DNA of 64,000 bases from Halorubrum aquaticum. Lineage in GTDB: Archaea; Halobacteriota; Halobacteria; Halobacteriales; Haloferacaceae. The notes beneath the pieces were generated by a model. It searched no databases, was not told where the DNA came from, and saw nothing but the letters and a program-made list of their open reading frames with translations. The stretch covers positions 1-64,000 of the forward strand of contig NZ_FOPZ01000017.1 in assembly GCF_900113615.1 (NCBI RefSeq), written 5' to 3'. Below, in pieces: positions 32,567-41,743 of this stretch. How positions within the stretch are numbered: position 1 is the first letter of the stretch; each line of letters starts with the position of its first letter. Position numbers and translations under genes: made by a program.

Positions 32567-33631
32567 CTACGGGTCACCGCGCCGGTCGTCACCGCTGGCT
32601 CCGTCTCCGGCACCCGGGTCGCCATTGGAGTCCGAGTCAGCGTCGCTTCCGGCGTTGTCATCGTCGTCGCTCCCGGCAGTACCACCGTCGTCGCTTCCGA
32701 CGCCGTCACCCCCGTCTCCACTGCCGGCGCGTTCGCCCGTTTCGTCCCCGTCGGTAGTGTTTCCGTTGGTAGTGTTTCCGTCGGTGGCGTTTTCGCCCGT
32801 GGTCGCCCCGCTACGGTTCGTTCCGCCCCGTGCCGGGCCGTCGGCGGCCGAGCCGTTCCGCGGCTCGGAGGCGTTGCCCCCCGCGTCCGAGGTATCGGCG
32901 CCCGGAGAACCGACACCCGGGGTGTCACCGCCCGGCGTGCCGATTCCGGATCCGGGCGGGCCGGCACGATCGGGACCCATCGGCGCGCCGGTCCGGTTCC
33001 CGCCGATCTCCCGAGCGATCGCCGCGGTCTCGGGGCCGCTCAACTCGCTCGCCCGGTCGCGGAGGGTCCGGATCCGATCGGCGTCGACGCCCCGTTCGGC
33101 GAGCGCCTCCGCGGGCAGCCCCGCGGCGACCTCGGCGCTTCGGTTCGTCGTTCGATTCACCGTCGCGGCCTGCGTCCCGATCGCCGCCGTCCGGGCGGCG
33201 TACGCGCCGGGGCTCACGTTCCCGGCGTCGCGGCGTTGCCGGAGCTCCTCCCGCCGCTCCCGGAGCTCCGCGAGCCGTCGCTCGTTCCGCTCGAGTTGCG
33301 CCGCGACCACGGCCGCGCGCTCCTCGTCGGTCTCCGCCTCGGCGAGCCGGATCTCGAAGGATCGTGACGACACCTCGCCGTCGACCTCTGCTCCCTGAAC
33401 GCCGATGACGCCGGACAGCCGTTCGCCGGGACTGAGGTCGGTCGTGGCGTTCGCCGATCCGGTCCGCGTGTCGTTTTCCGCTTCCACCTGTACGTTCTCG
33501 CCGGCATCCACGCCGTCGCCGAGGCCAGCCTGTGCTCCGGGCTCGCCGGTCACCGCGGCCCCCAGCGGGACCATCGCGATCAGTCCCGCGACCACCAGGG
33601 CGGCGACGAGCAACGGGATCCGTCGGGTCAT
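32567..33631 (-). CDS. Secreted coiled-coil protein with Gly/Asp/Asn-rich tail
   Basis: A 354-residue exported protein. It has a Sec-type signal (RRIPLLVAALVVAGLIAMVPLGAA), a central coiled-coil (AAQLERNERRLAELRERREELRQRR shortened here to ERNERRLAELRER) at about residues 105-140, and a long low-complexity tail rich in Gly, Asp, Asn and Thr containing many N-glycosylation sequons (NAT, NTT, NGS, NRS). It is probably a surface or cell-wall-associated glycoprotein. The upstream partner of the winged-helix membrane protein; co-transcription would link surface state with regulation, but that is inference. The ATG at 33631 begins the signal. Confidence 0.65.
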   Translation of the reverse strand: MTRRIPLLVAALVVAGLIAMVPLGAAVTGEPGAQAGLGDGVDAGENVQVEAENDTRTGSANATTDLSPGERLSGVIGVQGAEVDGEVSSRSFEIRLAEAETDEERAAVVAAQLERNERRLAELRERREELRQRRDAGNVSPGAYAARTAAIGTQAATVNRTTNRSAEVAAGLPAEALAERGVDADRIRTLRDRASELSGPETAAIAREIGGNRTGAPMGPDRAGPPGSGIGTPGGDTPGVGSPGADTSDAGGNASEPRNGSAADGPARGGTNRSGATTGENATDGNTTNGNTTDGDETGERAGSGDGGDGVGSDDGGTAGSDDDDNAGSDADSDSNGDPGAGDGASGDDRRGDP

Positions 33632-33749
33632 GTCTCCCGATCGGCGACCGCCGCGTAAATACTCCCACACCCCTCGTCCCGAATTAAGCCGGATTAACCC
33701 GGATGTCGGCGGGCGGGGTCGTCGAGATCGGCGTTCGACCGCGGCCCGT

Positions 33750-35255
33750 TCAGTACGACTTCGCGAAGTACGCCGTCCGCTCGGCGGGCTCGCCGCAGAT
33801 CGCGCACGCCTCTCCGTGGTCCGCGTCGCCGGCGCGGTCGGCGGTGTCGCCGTCGGCGACGAGGGGGTCGTCCTCCTCGAAGGGGACCATGACGATCTCG
33901 GCGGCCATCGGCTCCTTGATCGGCTCCTCGCACGCCTCGTCGCCGCACCACGGCGTCTTCACGTACCCGCCGTGCTGGCCGAGCGTGCCGAGGATCCCGG
34001 CACGGTCGTCCGCCTCCCGGACCTCCCCGTCGAGGGTGTCCTCGGCGGCCGCGTACAGCTTCGCGTACACCTCGTCGAGGTGTTCGCGGACGGCGTCGGC
34101 GACGCCCTCGCGGTCCTCGACGCGCTCCTCCCCGTCGGGTCGGTGGTTCAGCGTGAGCTCGTCGTCCTCGACCTCGTAGGGGCCGATCTCGATCCGCAGG
34201 GGGACGCCGTTGAGCTCGTGTTCGTTGAACTTGAACCCGGGGTTGCGCTCGTCGCGCTCGTCGAGTTCGACGCGGATCCCCGCCTCCTCGAGGTCGTCGG
34301 CGACGCCCTCCGCGTACGCCAGCACGTCCTCTTTGGTGTCCTCCTGCCAGATCGGGACGACGACGACCTGCGTCGGCGCGACCGTCGGCGGGAGCACGAG
34401 CCCCTGTTCGTCGGAGTGGGTCATGATCAGCGCGCCGAGCGCCCGCCAGGAGAGCCCCCACGAGGTCGTGTGGGCGGTCCTGTCCTCCTCGTCCTCGTCG
34501 GAGAACGTGATGTCGAACGCCTCCGCGAACGAGCGCCCGAGGTGGTGGGAGGTCGCGCCCTGAACGGACTTCCCGTCGGGCATCAGCGCCTCGACCGTCG
34601 TCGTCGTGTCCGCGCCCGGGAACTTGTCGTGATCCGGCTTCTGGCCCTTCAGGACCGGGATCGCGAGCAGGTCCTCGTAGACGGACTCGTACTGGTCGAG
34701 CCGGGTCATCGTCTCCGTCCAGGCGTCCTCGCTCGTCGCGTGGGCGGTGTGGCCCTCCTGCCAGAGGAACTCCTTCGTCCGGAAGAACGGCTTCGTCTCC
34801 GTCGCCTCCCAGCGCACGACCGAACACCACTGGTTCACCCGCAGCGGGAGGTCGCGGTGGCTCCGTACCCACTGGCTGATGTACGGCGTGATGATCGACT
34901 CGGAGGTCGGCCGGACCGCGAGCCGCTCCTCGAGCTCCTTGGTTCCCGCCTCCGTCACCCACGCCACCTCGGGGTCGAACCCCTCGACGATGTCCTTCTC
35001 GCGTTCGAGGTAGGACTCGGGGATGAACATCGGGAAGTAGGCGTTCCGTACGCCCGTGTCCTTGAACTTCGCGTCGAGGAAGCCCTGGAGTCGCTCCCAG
35101 ATCGCGTACGCCCGCGGTCGCGTGACGATGAACCCGCTCATCCCCTCGGGGCCGTAGTCCGCGAGCCCCGCCTTCCGTACGACCTCGGCGTACCACTCGC
35201 CGGTGTTGTGTGACTTGGACTCGGTGATGCCGAGCTCCTGGTCGTCGTCGCTCAT
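33750..35255 (-). CDS. proS: Prolyl-tRNA synthetase
   Basis: A 501-residue class II synthetase of the archaeal/eukaryotic type. Motif 2 is RVNQWCSVVRWEATETKPFFRTKEFLW (core RWE..K.F.RT), and the C-terminal zinc-binding extension ends CAICGEPAERTAYFAKSY, with the terminal Tyr characteristic of this type. It charges tRNA-Pro. Length and domain order are normal. The start follows a leaderless promoter at 35281-35288. No editing domain is inserted between motifs 2 and 3. Confidence 0.97.
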   Translation of the reverse strand: MSDDDQELGITESKSHNTGEWYAEVVRKAGLADYGPEGMSGFIVTRPRAYAIWERLQGFLDAKFKDTGVRNAYFPMFIPESYLEREKDIVEGFDPEVAWVTEAGTKELEERLAVRPTSESIITPYISQWVRSHRDLPLRVNQWCSVVRWEATETKPFFRTKEFLWQEGHTAHATSEDAWTETMTRLDQYESVYEDLLAIPVLKGQKPDHDKFPGADTTTTVEALMPDGKSVQGATSHHLGRSFAEAFDITFSDEDEEDRTAHTTSWGLSWRALGALIMTHSDEQGLVLPPTVAPTQVVVVPIWQEDTKEDVLAYAEGVADDLEEAGIRVELDERDERNPGFKFNEHELNGVPLRIEIGPYEVEDDELTLNHRPDGEERVEDREGVADAVREHLDEVYAKLYAAAEDTLDGEVREADDRAGILGTLGQHGGYVKTPWCGDEACEEPIKEPMAAEIVMVPFEEDDPLVADGDTADRAGDADHGEACAICGEPAERTAYFAKSY

Positions 35256-35280
35256 TGTTCCTCACACGGCGGGTCGCGGG

Positions 35281-35288
35281 CTTAAAAG
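35281..35288 (-). promoter_or_regulatory. TATA-like box of proS (CTTTTAAG on the minus strand)
   Basis: Lies 26-33 bases before the proS ATG at 35255, a leaderless arrangement. Confidence 0.55.
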
Positions 35289-35332
35289 GTCCGAAGGCGC
35301 GTTCCGCGACGAGGCCGACCCGTCCGCCGCGA

Positions 35333-36058
35333 TCACTCCGGTCGACCGACGCGACCGTCGTACAGCGCCAGCGAGGAGTCGAGGATCGGGTCGACATGCT
35401 CGCGGTCGTGTGAGGAGACGAGAACGGTCCCGCCCCCCTGGGCGTGCTCGACGATCAACTCGATGACGCGTTCTCGAGAGAGCCGGTCGATCCCCGCCAG
35501 CGGCTCGTCGAGAACGAGCAGCTCCGGCCGGGAGACGAACGCGATGGCGACGTCGAGCTTCTTCCGAAACCCGCCCGAGAGGGCCGCGGCCCGCTGGTGT
35601 CGTACCCTGTCGAGCCGGAGCCGCTCGGTCACGGAGCGCCGCCACTCGGGGTCGACATCGCCGTGAAGCCGTGTGAAGACCGAGAGGTTCTCCCCCGCCG
35701 TGAGGTTCGGATAGAACTGGGGCTCCTGAAACGAGTAGCCGATGGCCGCCGGCGGCGGCGCGGTCACCGTCCCGGACGTCGGACGCCGCAGCCGAAGGAG
35801 GACCTCGAAGAGCGTCGTCTTCCCCGACCCGTTCGGCCCGACGACGCCGTGGATCCCGCCGCGATCGAACCGACAGTCGATCCCGTCGAGCGCCGTCACC
35901 GGTCCGAACCGTTTCGAGACGTCGCGGAACTCGACTGCGGGGTCCGACGGATCCGATGAGGGCTCTCGGTACTCCCCTCGCGAACCGACTCGGTCGAGGA
36001 GGCCGGCGAGCCGACCGGAAAGGCCGGCACTCGAGTCGGGAGGGAGGCGGTCAGACAT
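35333..36058 (-). CDS. ABC transporter ATP-binding protein
   Basis: A 241-residue ABC ATPase. Walker A is VVGPNGSGKTTLFEVLL, the Q-loop Gln is in YSFQEPQFYP, the signature is LSGGFRKKLDVA, Walker B is LLVLDEPLAGIDR and the switch His is in VSSHDREH. An N-terminal 40-residue acidic extension is unusual. Its start follows the permease stop by two bases, so permease and ATPase are co-transcribed. Both belong to the ABC-2 type exporter class; cargo is unknown. Confidence 0.92.
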   Translation of the reverse strand: MSDRLPPDSSAGLSGRLAGLLDRVGSRGEYREPSSDPSDPAVEFRDVSKRFGPVTALDGIDCRFDRGGIHGVVGPNGSGKTTLFEVLLRLRRPTSGTVTAPPPAAIGYSFQEPQFYPNLTAGENLSVFTRLHGDVDPEWRRSVTERLRLDRVRHQRAAALSGGFRKKLDVAIAFVSRPELLVLDEPLAGIDRLSRERVIELIVEHAQGGGTVLVSSHDREHVDPILDSSLALYDGRVGRPE

Positions 36059-36060
36059 CC

Positions 36061-37134
36061 TCAGCGCCTCCACTCGTAGGTTCGAATACAGCCCCAACAG
36101 AAGCCGAGACAGCCGACCACGTATGTCCCGATGAGCCGGTACCAGTCGGCGTACAGGCCGAACCCGTCGCCGCGGACGAGGTGTCCCCTGATCGCGATCG
36201 CGAGGTAGTGCGGCGGGAGGCTCCGCGCGATCTCCATCCGTATCGACGAGAAGAACCCGACCGGGTACAGCAGGCTTCCGAACCCGACGATCCCGATCAA
36301 CACGCCGAGGTTGGCGAACAGCGCGGTGCGACCCAGTCCCAGGAGGAACGCGATCCCGGTGCCGACCGCCGCCGTCGAGAGGAACAACAGCCCCACGGCC
36401 GTCGCGGTCTCGACGCGAAGCGGGGCGATCCGGTACTCCATCGGGACGTTCGCGACCGCGACGGCGGCGAGCACGACTGCCATCGTGAGCGTGTAAAACA
36501 GCAGCTTCGCGGCCACGAACGCCTCCAACCGCGACTGGTGGCGGATCCGATCGATCACCCGTCGGTCGGTCATCACGTCGTAGGGGACGAAGAGCAGCCC
36601 GACGACCAGCACGAACAGGGTCATGCCGGTCGGGATGAGGTACTCCGAGAGCGTCAACTGCGTCCCGCGCTGCTCGTGAGTGACGTCGACCTCCCCGGGG
36701 AGAACCGACGAGAGCTCGACGCTCAACACGGCCTCCAACAGCCCGATCGCCTCGATGAGCGGCACCGCGGATCCGTGCCAGATCATTCGGAACTCCGTCG
36801 TCGATCCGTCGTCGAGGACGTCGGGCGGGACGAGGACGACGAGGTACACCTCCTCGCGGTCGAGCCCGCGGAGGGCCGCCTCCTCGGTCTCGTACCGGAC
36901 GGGCGTCCCCAACAGCGCGACCCCGCCCCGCGTCACGGTCAGGTCGTCCGCGGTCGTGTCCGCCTCCGCCGGCGCGACGCCCACGGGAACGTCCTGGGGA
37001 AGCGTCTGGTCGAAACCGGCGGTGCCGACCACGAGGAGGCCGGGAAGAAGGGCGAAACCGACGAAGAGGGCGGCGAGCCGTCCTCTGGCCGCGTACGCTT
37101 CCGTCCAGAGGAACACGGCCGTGTCGCGTATCAT
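36061..37134 (-). CDS. ABC-2 type transporter permease
   Basis: A 357-residue integral membrane protein. One N-terminal helix (LAALFVGFALLPGLLVVGTAG) is followed by a large outer domain of about 130 residues and then five or six helices (TLFVLVVGLLFVPYDV, LLFYTLTMAVVLAAVAVANV, VGLLFLSTAAVGTGIAFLLG, ANLGVLIGIVGFGSLLYPV). This is the DrrB/YhgE-like ABC-2 architecture. With the ATPase just downstream it should form an exporter. Likely an operon, permease first. Confidence 0.82.
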   Translation of the reverse strand: MIRDTAVFLWTEAYAARGRLAALFVGFALLPGLLVVGTAGFDQTLPQDVPVGVAPAEADTTADDLTVTRGGVALLGTPVRYETEEAALRGLDREEVYLVVLVPPDVLDDGSTTEFRMIWHGSAVPLIEAIGLLEAVLSVELSSVLPGEVDVTHEQRGTQLTLSEYLIPTGMTLFVLVVGLLFVPYDVMTDRRVIDRIRHQSRLEAFVAAKLLFYTLTMAVVLAAVAVANVPMEYRIAPLRVETATAVGLLFLSTAAVGTGIAFLLGLGRTALFANLGVLIGIVGFGSLLYPVGFFSSIRMEIARSLPPHYLAIAIRGHLVRGDGFGLYADWYRLIGTYVVGCLGFCWGCIRTYEWRR

Positions 37135-37161
37135 CGGATGACGAGCGGGAGCGCGACGAGG

Positions 37162-38139
37162 CTAGTAGAGGAGCGTCTCCATCGCGCCCGCGACGTCCTC
37201 GGCGTCGCCCTCGTAGCCGACGACGACGATCGACTCGTCGTCGGAGTCCTGTTCGGCCTCGATCTCGTCCAGTTCGGCGTCGAGGTCCTCGTAGCCGGTG
37301 TCGCCGGCGGCGACGAGCGCGCCGGCGATCACGTCCCGGAGGTCCTGCGCGTCGGACGCGCTCTCGGTGTGGAGTCGAAGCTCCGTGGAGACCGTCTGGT
37401 CGTCGGTCCGATACCCGTAGGACGCGAGCGTCACGGATTCGAGGACCGAGGTGTCGATGCCGGCACCGACCGACTGCCCGGCGAGTTCCTCGCCCGGGAA
37501 CTCCGTCGCGCCCGCGACGAGCGCGCCGTCGGTGGCCGTGTCGTACTCGTCCCTGAGGTCGCCACTCAGTGCGTCGGCGTCACCTGCCGTGGTGTCGACG
37601 ACCGATTCGACCGAGGCCCGGTCGCCGATGACGATCTGGCCGTCGTCGAGCACCGCGACGGCCGCCGTGTCACCGGCGAGGCTCTGGTCGGGCCCCGTGT
37701 ACAGCGTGTGGTCGTTGTACTCGACCTCCTCGAGGTCGGTCGACTGGTTTCGAATGCCGTCGACGACCTCGTCGGAGTCGAACTCGCCGTGGACGACGAG
37801 CCCGACGGACTGCTCGCCGTACCCGCCCGCGGTCTCGACGTCCTCGGTGAACACCACCACCTCGCTCACGTCGCCCGGAGCGACGTTGAACTCCTCCTCG
37901 AAGTCGCTTCCGAGCTCCTCAGGACCCTCCATGGACGGGTTCTCCTCCGAGAGGCTCTCGATGATCGTCGTGGTCGCGGGGTCGCCCTCCAGTCCGTCGG
38001 CGTCCACGTGGAACACCGCCTCGGCGCTGTCCGGCGTCTGGTCGATCGGTCCTGCGCCCCCGAGCCCGGGGACGGCCCCCGTACAGCCCGCGGTCACGAC
38101 GACGATCAGCAACGCGGCGAGAGTTCGTCGATGTCTCAT
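37162..38139 (-). CDS. Haloarchaeal lipoprotein of unknown function
   Basis: A 325-residue exported protein with a lipobox (LLIVVVTAGCTG) and no twin arginine of Tat type beyond RHRR. The mature protein is acidic and made of repeated beta-alpha units (AVFHVDADGLEGD, VGLVVHGEFDSDEVVDGI, VAVLDDGQIVIGDRASVESVV), which resembles the DUF3352-like surface proteins seen in several archaea and bacteria. No catalytic residue is evident. It has its own promoter and is 27 bases upstream of the ABC permease on the same strand, so it could be a surface component of that exporter. Confidence 0.6.
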   Translation of the reverse strand: MRHRRTLAALLIVVVTAGCTGAVPGLGGAGPIDQTPDSAEAVFHVDADGLEGDPATTTIIESLSEENPSMEGPEELGSDFEEEFNVAPGDVSEVVVFTEDVETAGGYGEQSVGLVVHGEFDSDEVVDGIRNQSTDLEEVEYNDHTLYTGPDQSLAGDTAAVAVLDDGQIVIGDRASVESVVDTTAGDADALSGDLRDEYDTATDGALVAGATEFPGEELAGQSVGAGIDTSVLESVTLASYGYRTDDQTVSTELRLHTESASDAQDLRDVIAGALVAAGDTGYEDLDAELDEIEAEQDSDDESIVVVGYEGDAEDVAGAMETLLY

Positions 38140-38172
38140 GATCGGTGATCGACTAACGATTCAAGGGTCATC

Positions 38173-38179
38173 TCTTAAA
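38173..38179 (-). promoter_or_regulatory. TATA-like box (TTTAAGA on the minus strand)
   Basis: Lies 34-40 bases upstream of the lipoprotein ATG at 38139, leaving a leader of about 10 bases. Confidence 0.5.
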
Positions 38180-38291
38180 CCTATGGTATCAATCATATCA
38201 TTCCCCGGATGTTCTCTCGAGTTGAAACGACCGCGCTCGCCGTCCGGCGATCGGAGAAAGGTTAACCGCCACCGAGTTCCTACGCCCGGGC

Positions 38292-38891
38292 ATGGACCTG
38301 TCGGGGCTTCGCCGTCACGCGTCGCGGTCGCTCGCCGGTCGCCGGGAGGCGGCCGTATTGGCCCCGGTGATCGAACGTGGTGGGGACGCCCACCTGCTGT
38401 TCACGAAGCGCGCCGAGCACCTCGGGGAACACCCCGGTCAGATGAGCTTTCCCGGCGGCGGCCGCGAGCCGGTCGACCGGACCCTGACCGACACCGCGCT
38501 TCGGGAGGCGAACGAGGAGGTCGGCATGCGCCCCGACGAGGTCGACGTCGTCGGCCGCATCGACGACGCGCGGACCAGCAGCGCATACGCGGTTCGTCCG
38601 TTCGTCGGCGTGGCTCCCGACCGCGAGTACGTTCCCGACGAGTCGGAGGTGGCCGAGGTCGTCGTCCTCTCCGTCGACGACCTCGTCGACCCCGAGAACT
38701 ACGAGTCCGAACGGCGGATCGGCCACCCGGAGTACGGCGACCACCGCGTCCACTACTTCCACGTCGACGGCTACACCGTCTGGGGCGTGACCGGGCGGAT
38801 GGTGGTCCAACTCCTCGAACGCACGACCGAGTGGCGCGCCCCGCCCGAACCCGACCGCGTCGTCGGCCCCGAGGCCGACTTCCCGATCTGA
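38292..38891 (+). CDS. NUDIX hydrolase, probable CoA pyrophosphatase
   Basis: A 199-residue NUDIX protein. The upstream CoAse motif LFTKRAEHLGEHPGQMSFPGG is followed by the NUDIX helix ALREANEEVGM, matching the NudL/YeaB subgroup that cleaves coenzyme A to 4'-phosphopantetheine and 3',5'-ADP. The conserved loop after the strand (VVGRIDDARTSS) and a late VWGVTGRM support the fold. Divergent from the lipoprotein gene and 88 bases before gatD. Confidence 0.85.
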   Translation: MDLSGLRRHASRSLAGRREAAVLAPVIERGGDAHLLFTKRAEHLGEHPGQMSFPGGGREPVDRTLTDTALREANEEVGMRPDEVDVVGRIDDARTSSAYAVRPFVGVAPDREYVPDESEVAEVVVLSVDDLVDPENYESERRIGHPEYGDHRVHYFHVDGYTVWGVTGRMVVQLLERTTEWRAPPEPDRVVGPEADFPI

Positions 38892-38979
38892 GCGGCGGAC
38901 GCCTCGCCGCGGTCGCGCGTCGAATCGTCACCGACCGCGAACGGCTGGATTCAAGTCCGCCGACCGGGAACCGGGACAC

Positions 38980-40284
38980 ATGCAACCGGGAGATCGCGTC
39001 CGCGTCGAGCGCGGGGACGTCACGAACGAGGGCGTGCTGTTGCCCTCGACGACGCGCGAGCACCTCGTCGTCAAGCTCGAGGGCGGGTACAACGTCGGCG
39101 TCGACCGCGAGGCGGCCGACGTGGAGGTGCTCGAGTCGGGCGCGCGCGACGTCGACGACGGCGGCGACGCCGCGGGCGAGGCGAGCGAGATCACCTTCGA
39201 CGACGACCTGCCGACCGTGGCGCTCATCTCCACCGGCGGGACCATCGCGTCGACCGTCGACTACCGCACGGGCGCCGTCACCGCCCGGTTCGACGCCGAG
39301 GACGTGTTGCGGGCGGTCCCCGACCTCGCGGGTCGCGCGAACTACCGTGGCCGCGTCGTCGCCAACATCCTCTCGGAGAACATGGAGCCCGGGATCTGGC
39401 GGGACCTCGCCGAGGCGGTCCGCGAGGAGGTCGAGGCCGGAGCCGACGGCGTCGTCGTGATGCACGGGACGGACACGATGCAGTACTCCGCGTCCGCGCT
39501 CGCCTTCTCGCTCGACGTGCCCGTCCCGGTCGTGTTCACCGGGAGCCAGCGCTCGGCGGACCGACCCTCCTCGGACAACGTGATGAACGCGGTCTGTGCG
39601 GTCGAGGCCGCGAAGGCGGACCACGCGGAGACGCTGGTGTGTATGCACGCGAGCCCCTCAGACGACGCCTGCGCGCTCCACCGCGGCACCCGCGTCCGGA
39701 AGAACCACACCTCCCGGCGCGACGCCTTCGAGACGGTGGGCGCGGAGCCGCTCGGGCTCGTCGACTACGAGACCGCGACCGAGGCGGGAGCCGACGGCGA
39801 CGTCGCGGCGGCGGCCATCACGTGGAACCGCGAGCCCGCCCCGCGCGGGGACGAGGAGGGTGAGGGGGAGGGAGCCGGCCCCGCGATCGCGGCCGACCTC
39901 GAGTCGGACGTCGAGCTCGTCAAGTTCACGCCGGGGATGGACCCCGCGGCGTGGGACTACCTCGAGGGCAAGGCCGGCGTCGTGATCGAGGGGACGGGGC
40001 TCGGCCACGTCCACACCGACCTCATCCCGCGGGTGGAGTCGCTCGTCGAGGACGGGACGGTCGTCGCCATGACGAGCCAGTGTCTCGAGGGGCGGGTGTG
40101 CGACCGCGTCTACGACACCGGCCGCGACCTCCTCGACGCCGGCGTGGTCGAGGCGGGCGACACCCTCCCCGGCACCGCGAAGGTGAAGCTCATGTGGGCC
40201 CTCGCGAACGTCGACGACCCGGAAGCCGCGATGCGCCGGGACCTCGCGGGCGAGTTGACGGAGGAGTCGCGTCCCTGGCGGTGA
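38980..40284 (+). CDS. gatD: Glutamyl-tRNA(Gln) amidotransferase subunit D
   Basis: A 434-residue GatD, the asparaginase-like glutamine-hydrolysing half of the archaeal GatDE enzyme that turns Glu-tRNA(Gln) into Gln-tRNA(Gln). An N-terminal small barrel domain starts MQPGDRVRVERGD. The amidase part has the nucleophile Thr in LISTGGTIAST, then VVMHGTDTMQYSASAL and SQRSADRPSSDN. The product ammonia would be channelled to GatE, which is not in the window. Ends three bases before the following acetyltransferase ATG, so the two are co-transcribed. Confidence 0.96.
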   Translation: MQPGDRVRVERGDVTNEGVLLPSTTREHLVVKLEGGYNVGVDREAADVEVLESGARDVDDGGDAAGEASEITFDDDLPTVALISTGGTIASTVDYRTGAVTARFDAEDVLRAVPDLAGRANYRGRVVANILSENMEPGIWRDLAEAVREEVEAGADGVVVMHGTDTMQYSASALAFSLDVPVPVVFTGSQRSADRPSSDNVMNAVCAVEAAKADHAETLVCMHASPSDDACALHRGTRVRKNHTSRRDAFETVGAEPLGLVDYETATEAGADGDVAAAAITWNREPAPRGDEEGEGEGAGPAIAADLESDVELVKFTPGMDPAAWDYLEGKAGVVIEGTGLGHVHTDLIPRVESLVEDGTVVAMTSQCLEGRVCDRVYDTGRDLLDAGVVEAGDTLPGTAKVKLMWALANVDDPEAAMRRDLAGELTEESRPWR

Positions 40285-40287
40285 CCG

Positions 40288-41340
40288 ATGACCCGAGCCA
40301 CGGTGCGGGAGGCCCGCCCCGCCGACGTCGACGCGGTCGTCTCCTTCACCGGCGACACGTGGGGTGACCGCTCGGACGACTACGTCCCCCGAGTCCTCCC
40401 CGAGTGGGTCGCGGCCGACGACGACGCGAGGCGGACGTTCGTCGCGACGCTCGCCGGGGACGACGCCGCGCTGCCCGAGGACGACGCCACGCTCGTGACC
40501 GGGGACGGGACCGGCGCGGCCGCCCCCGGAGATCCGGAGGCGGTGGTCGGCTGTATCCGAGGCGTGACCCTCTCCGAGTGGGAGGCGTGGGTTCAGGGGA
40601 TCCGCGTCCACCCGGCCGCCCGAGGGCTCGGCGTCGGTAGCCGCCTCACGGAGGCCGTCCTCGAGTGGGCGCGCACGACCGGCGCGACCGTCTGTCGAAA
40701 CATGGTGTTCTCCTGGAACGTCGCCGGGCTCGGCCAGTCGCGGGCGGCGGGGTTCGAGCCGACGACCGAATTCCGGTTCGCGCATCCGGAGCCCGCGTCG
40801 GATCCGGGTCGAGACGCCGCCGCGACCGCGGTCGTCCCCGATCCCGACCCCGACGCGGCGTGGGCGTTCTGGCAGAGGAGCGACGCCCGTGCCCACCTCG
40901 ACGGGCTTGCGCTCGACCCGACCGAGTCGTGGGCCTGTTCGGAGGTCACCCGGGAGCGGCTGGCGGCGGCGGCCGCGGAGGACCGGCTGCTCGCGGTCGC
41001 CGACGGCGGGATCGCGGGGGTCGCCGTCCACACCCGGGTCACGGAGTACGAGTCGATCAGTGACGACGCCGGCAACGACGCCGGGTTCGACGGCGACCGC
41101 GACGCCGACCGGACCGCGGTCTACGGGGTCGCGGCGTGGCGGGACGCGGCGGCCGCGGGGGCACTGTACGACGCCATCGGGCGCGATGCGGCCGGACGCG
41201 ACGCCACGGCCACCCGCGTGCTCGTCCCCGAGACGGTCGAACACGTCAGCGACACCGCGTCGAACCGCGTGGCGGTCGCCGCGGAGCCGGACTTCGTGAC
41301 GAGCGCCGACCTCACGGACCCGGCGGTCGCCGGCGACTGA
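40288..41340 (+). CDS. GNAT acetyltransferase with extended C-terminal half
   Basis: A 350-residue protein. Residues 1-165 are a GNAT domain: the acetyl-CoA loop is HPAARGLGVGSRLTEAVLEWA, followed by CRNMVFSWNVAGLGQSRAAGFEP, typical of RimI-like enzymes. The C-terminal half (ESWACSEVTRERLAAAAAED, then TAVYGVAAWRDAAAAGAL) may be a second, degenerate GNAT fold, giving a two-domain arrangement common in haloarchaea. Starts three bases after gatD. A role in tRNA or protein modification is suggested only by this pairing. Confidence 0.75.
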   Translation: MTRATVREARPADVDAVVSFTGDTWGDRSDDYVPRVLPEWVAADDDARRTFVATLAGDDAALPEDDATLVTGDGTGAAAPGDPEAVVGCIRGVTLSEWEAWVQGIRVHPAARGLGVGSRLTEAVLEWARTTGATVCRNMVFSWNVAGLGQSRAAGFEPTTEFRFAHPEPASDPGRDAAATAVVPDPDPDAAWAFWQRSDARAHLDGLALDPTESWACSEVTRERLAAAAAEDRLLAVADGGIAGVAVHTRVTEYESISDDAGNDAGFDGDRDADRTAVYGVAAWRDAAAAGALYDAIGRDAAGRDATATRVLVPETVEHVSDTASNRVAVAAEPDFVTSADLTDPAVAGD

Positions 41341-41413
41341 GCCGCCTCGTCCGATCGCTGTCGACCGCATCCTGGACCGCTACGCTCTTTTCTCCCGCCC
41401 CCGCAGACCGCGT

Positions 41414-41635
41414 ATGGACCCGGTCGTACTCCAGTTCGAGACGTTCCGGTCGGTGCTCTACTACGGGGCGGTGTACGGGATCGTCCTCGCGGTCGCGGTC
41501 TGGATCTACCGGGACGCGAAGGCGCGCGGCAGCGACCGGGCGCTGGCGTGGTTCCTCGCGACGCTCGTGTTCACCATCCTCCCGGTGTTAGCGTACATGT
41601 ACCTCCACCGCGACGCGGGGCCGTCCGGACGATGA
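41414..41635 (+). CDS. 73-residue membrane protein with two helices
   Basis: Two membrane helices (SVLYYGAVYGIVLAVAVWIYR and ALAWFLATLVFTILPVLAYMYL) are joined by a short basic loop (DAKARGSDR). The helix-loop-helix resembles phospholipase-D N-terminal-type (PLDc_N) small proteins, but the motif is incomplete. It is an independent short gene between the acetyltransferase and pibD. Function unknown. Confidence 0.65.
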   Translation: MDPVVLQFETFRSVLYYGAVYGIVLAVAVWIYRDAKARGSDRALAWFLATLVFTILPVLAYMYLHRDAGPSGR

Positions 41636-41743
41636 GTCGGGCTCGACGCGGTCGGAACGGGACGGATCCGGGCCCGTCCGTCGAGTATCGATCGCGATAC
41701 CCGAACCCGAACGCCTAATTCCCCCCGCCCCGGCCGTGTCGAC

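Noticed and set aside
39658-41370. A 570-residue minus-strand frame opposite gatD and the acetyltransferase
   Set aside because: Both plus-strand genes have clear motifs and a coupled start; the shadow has none.
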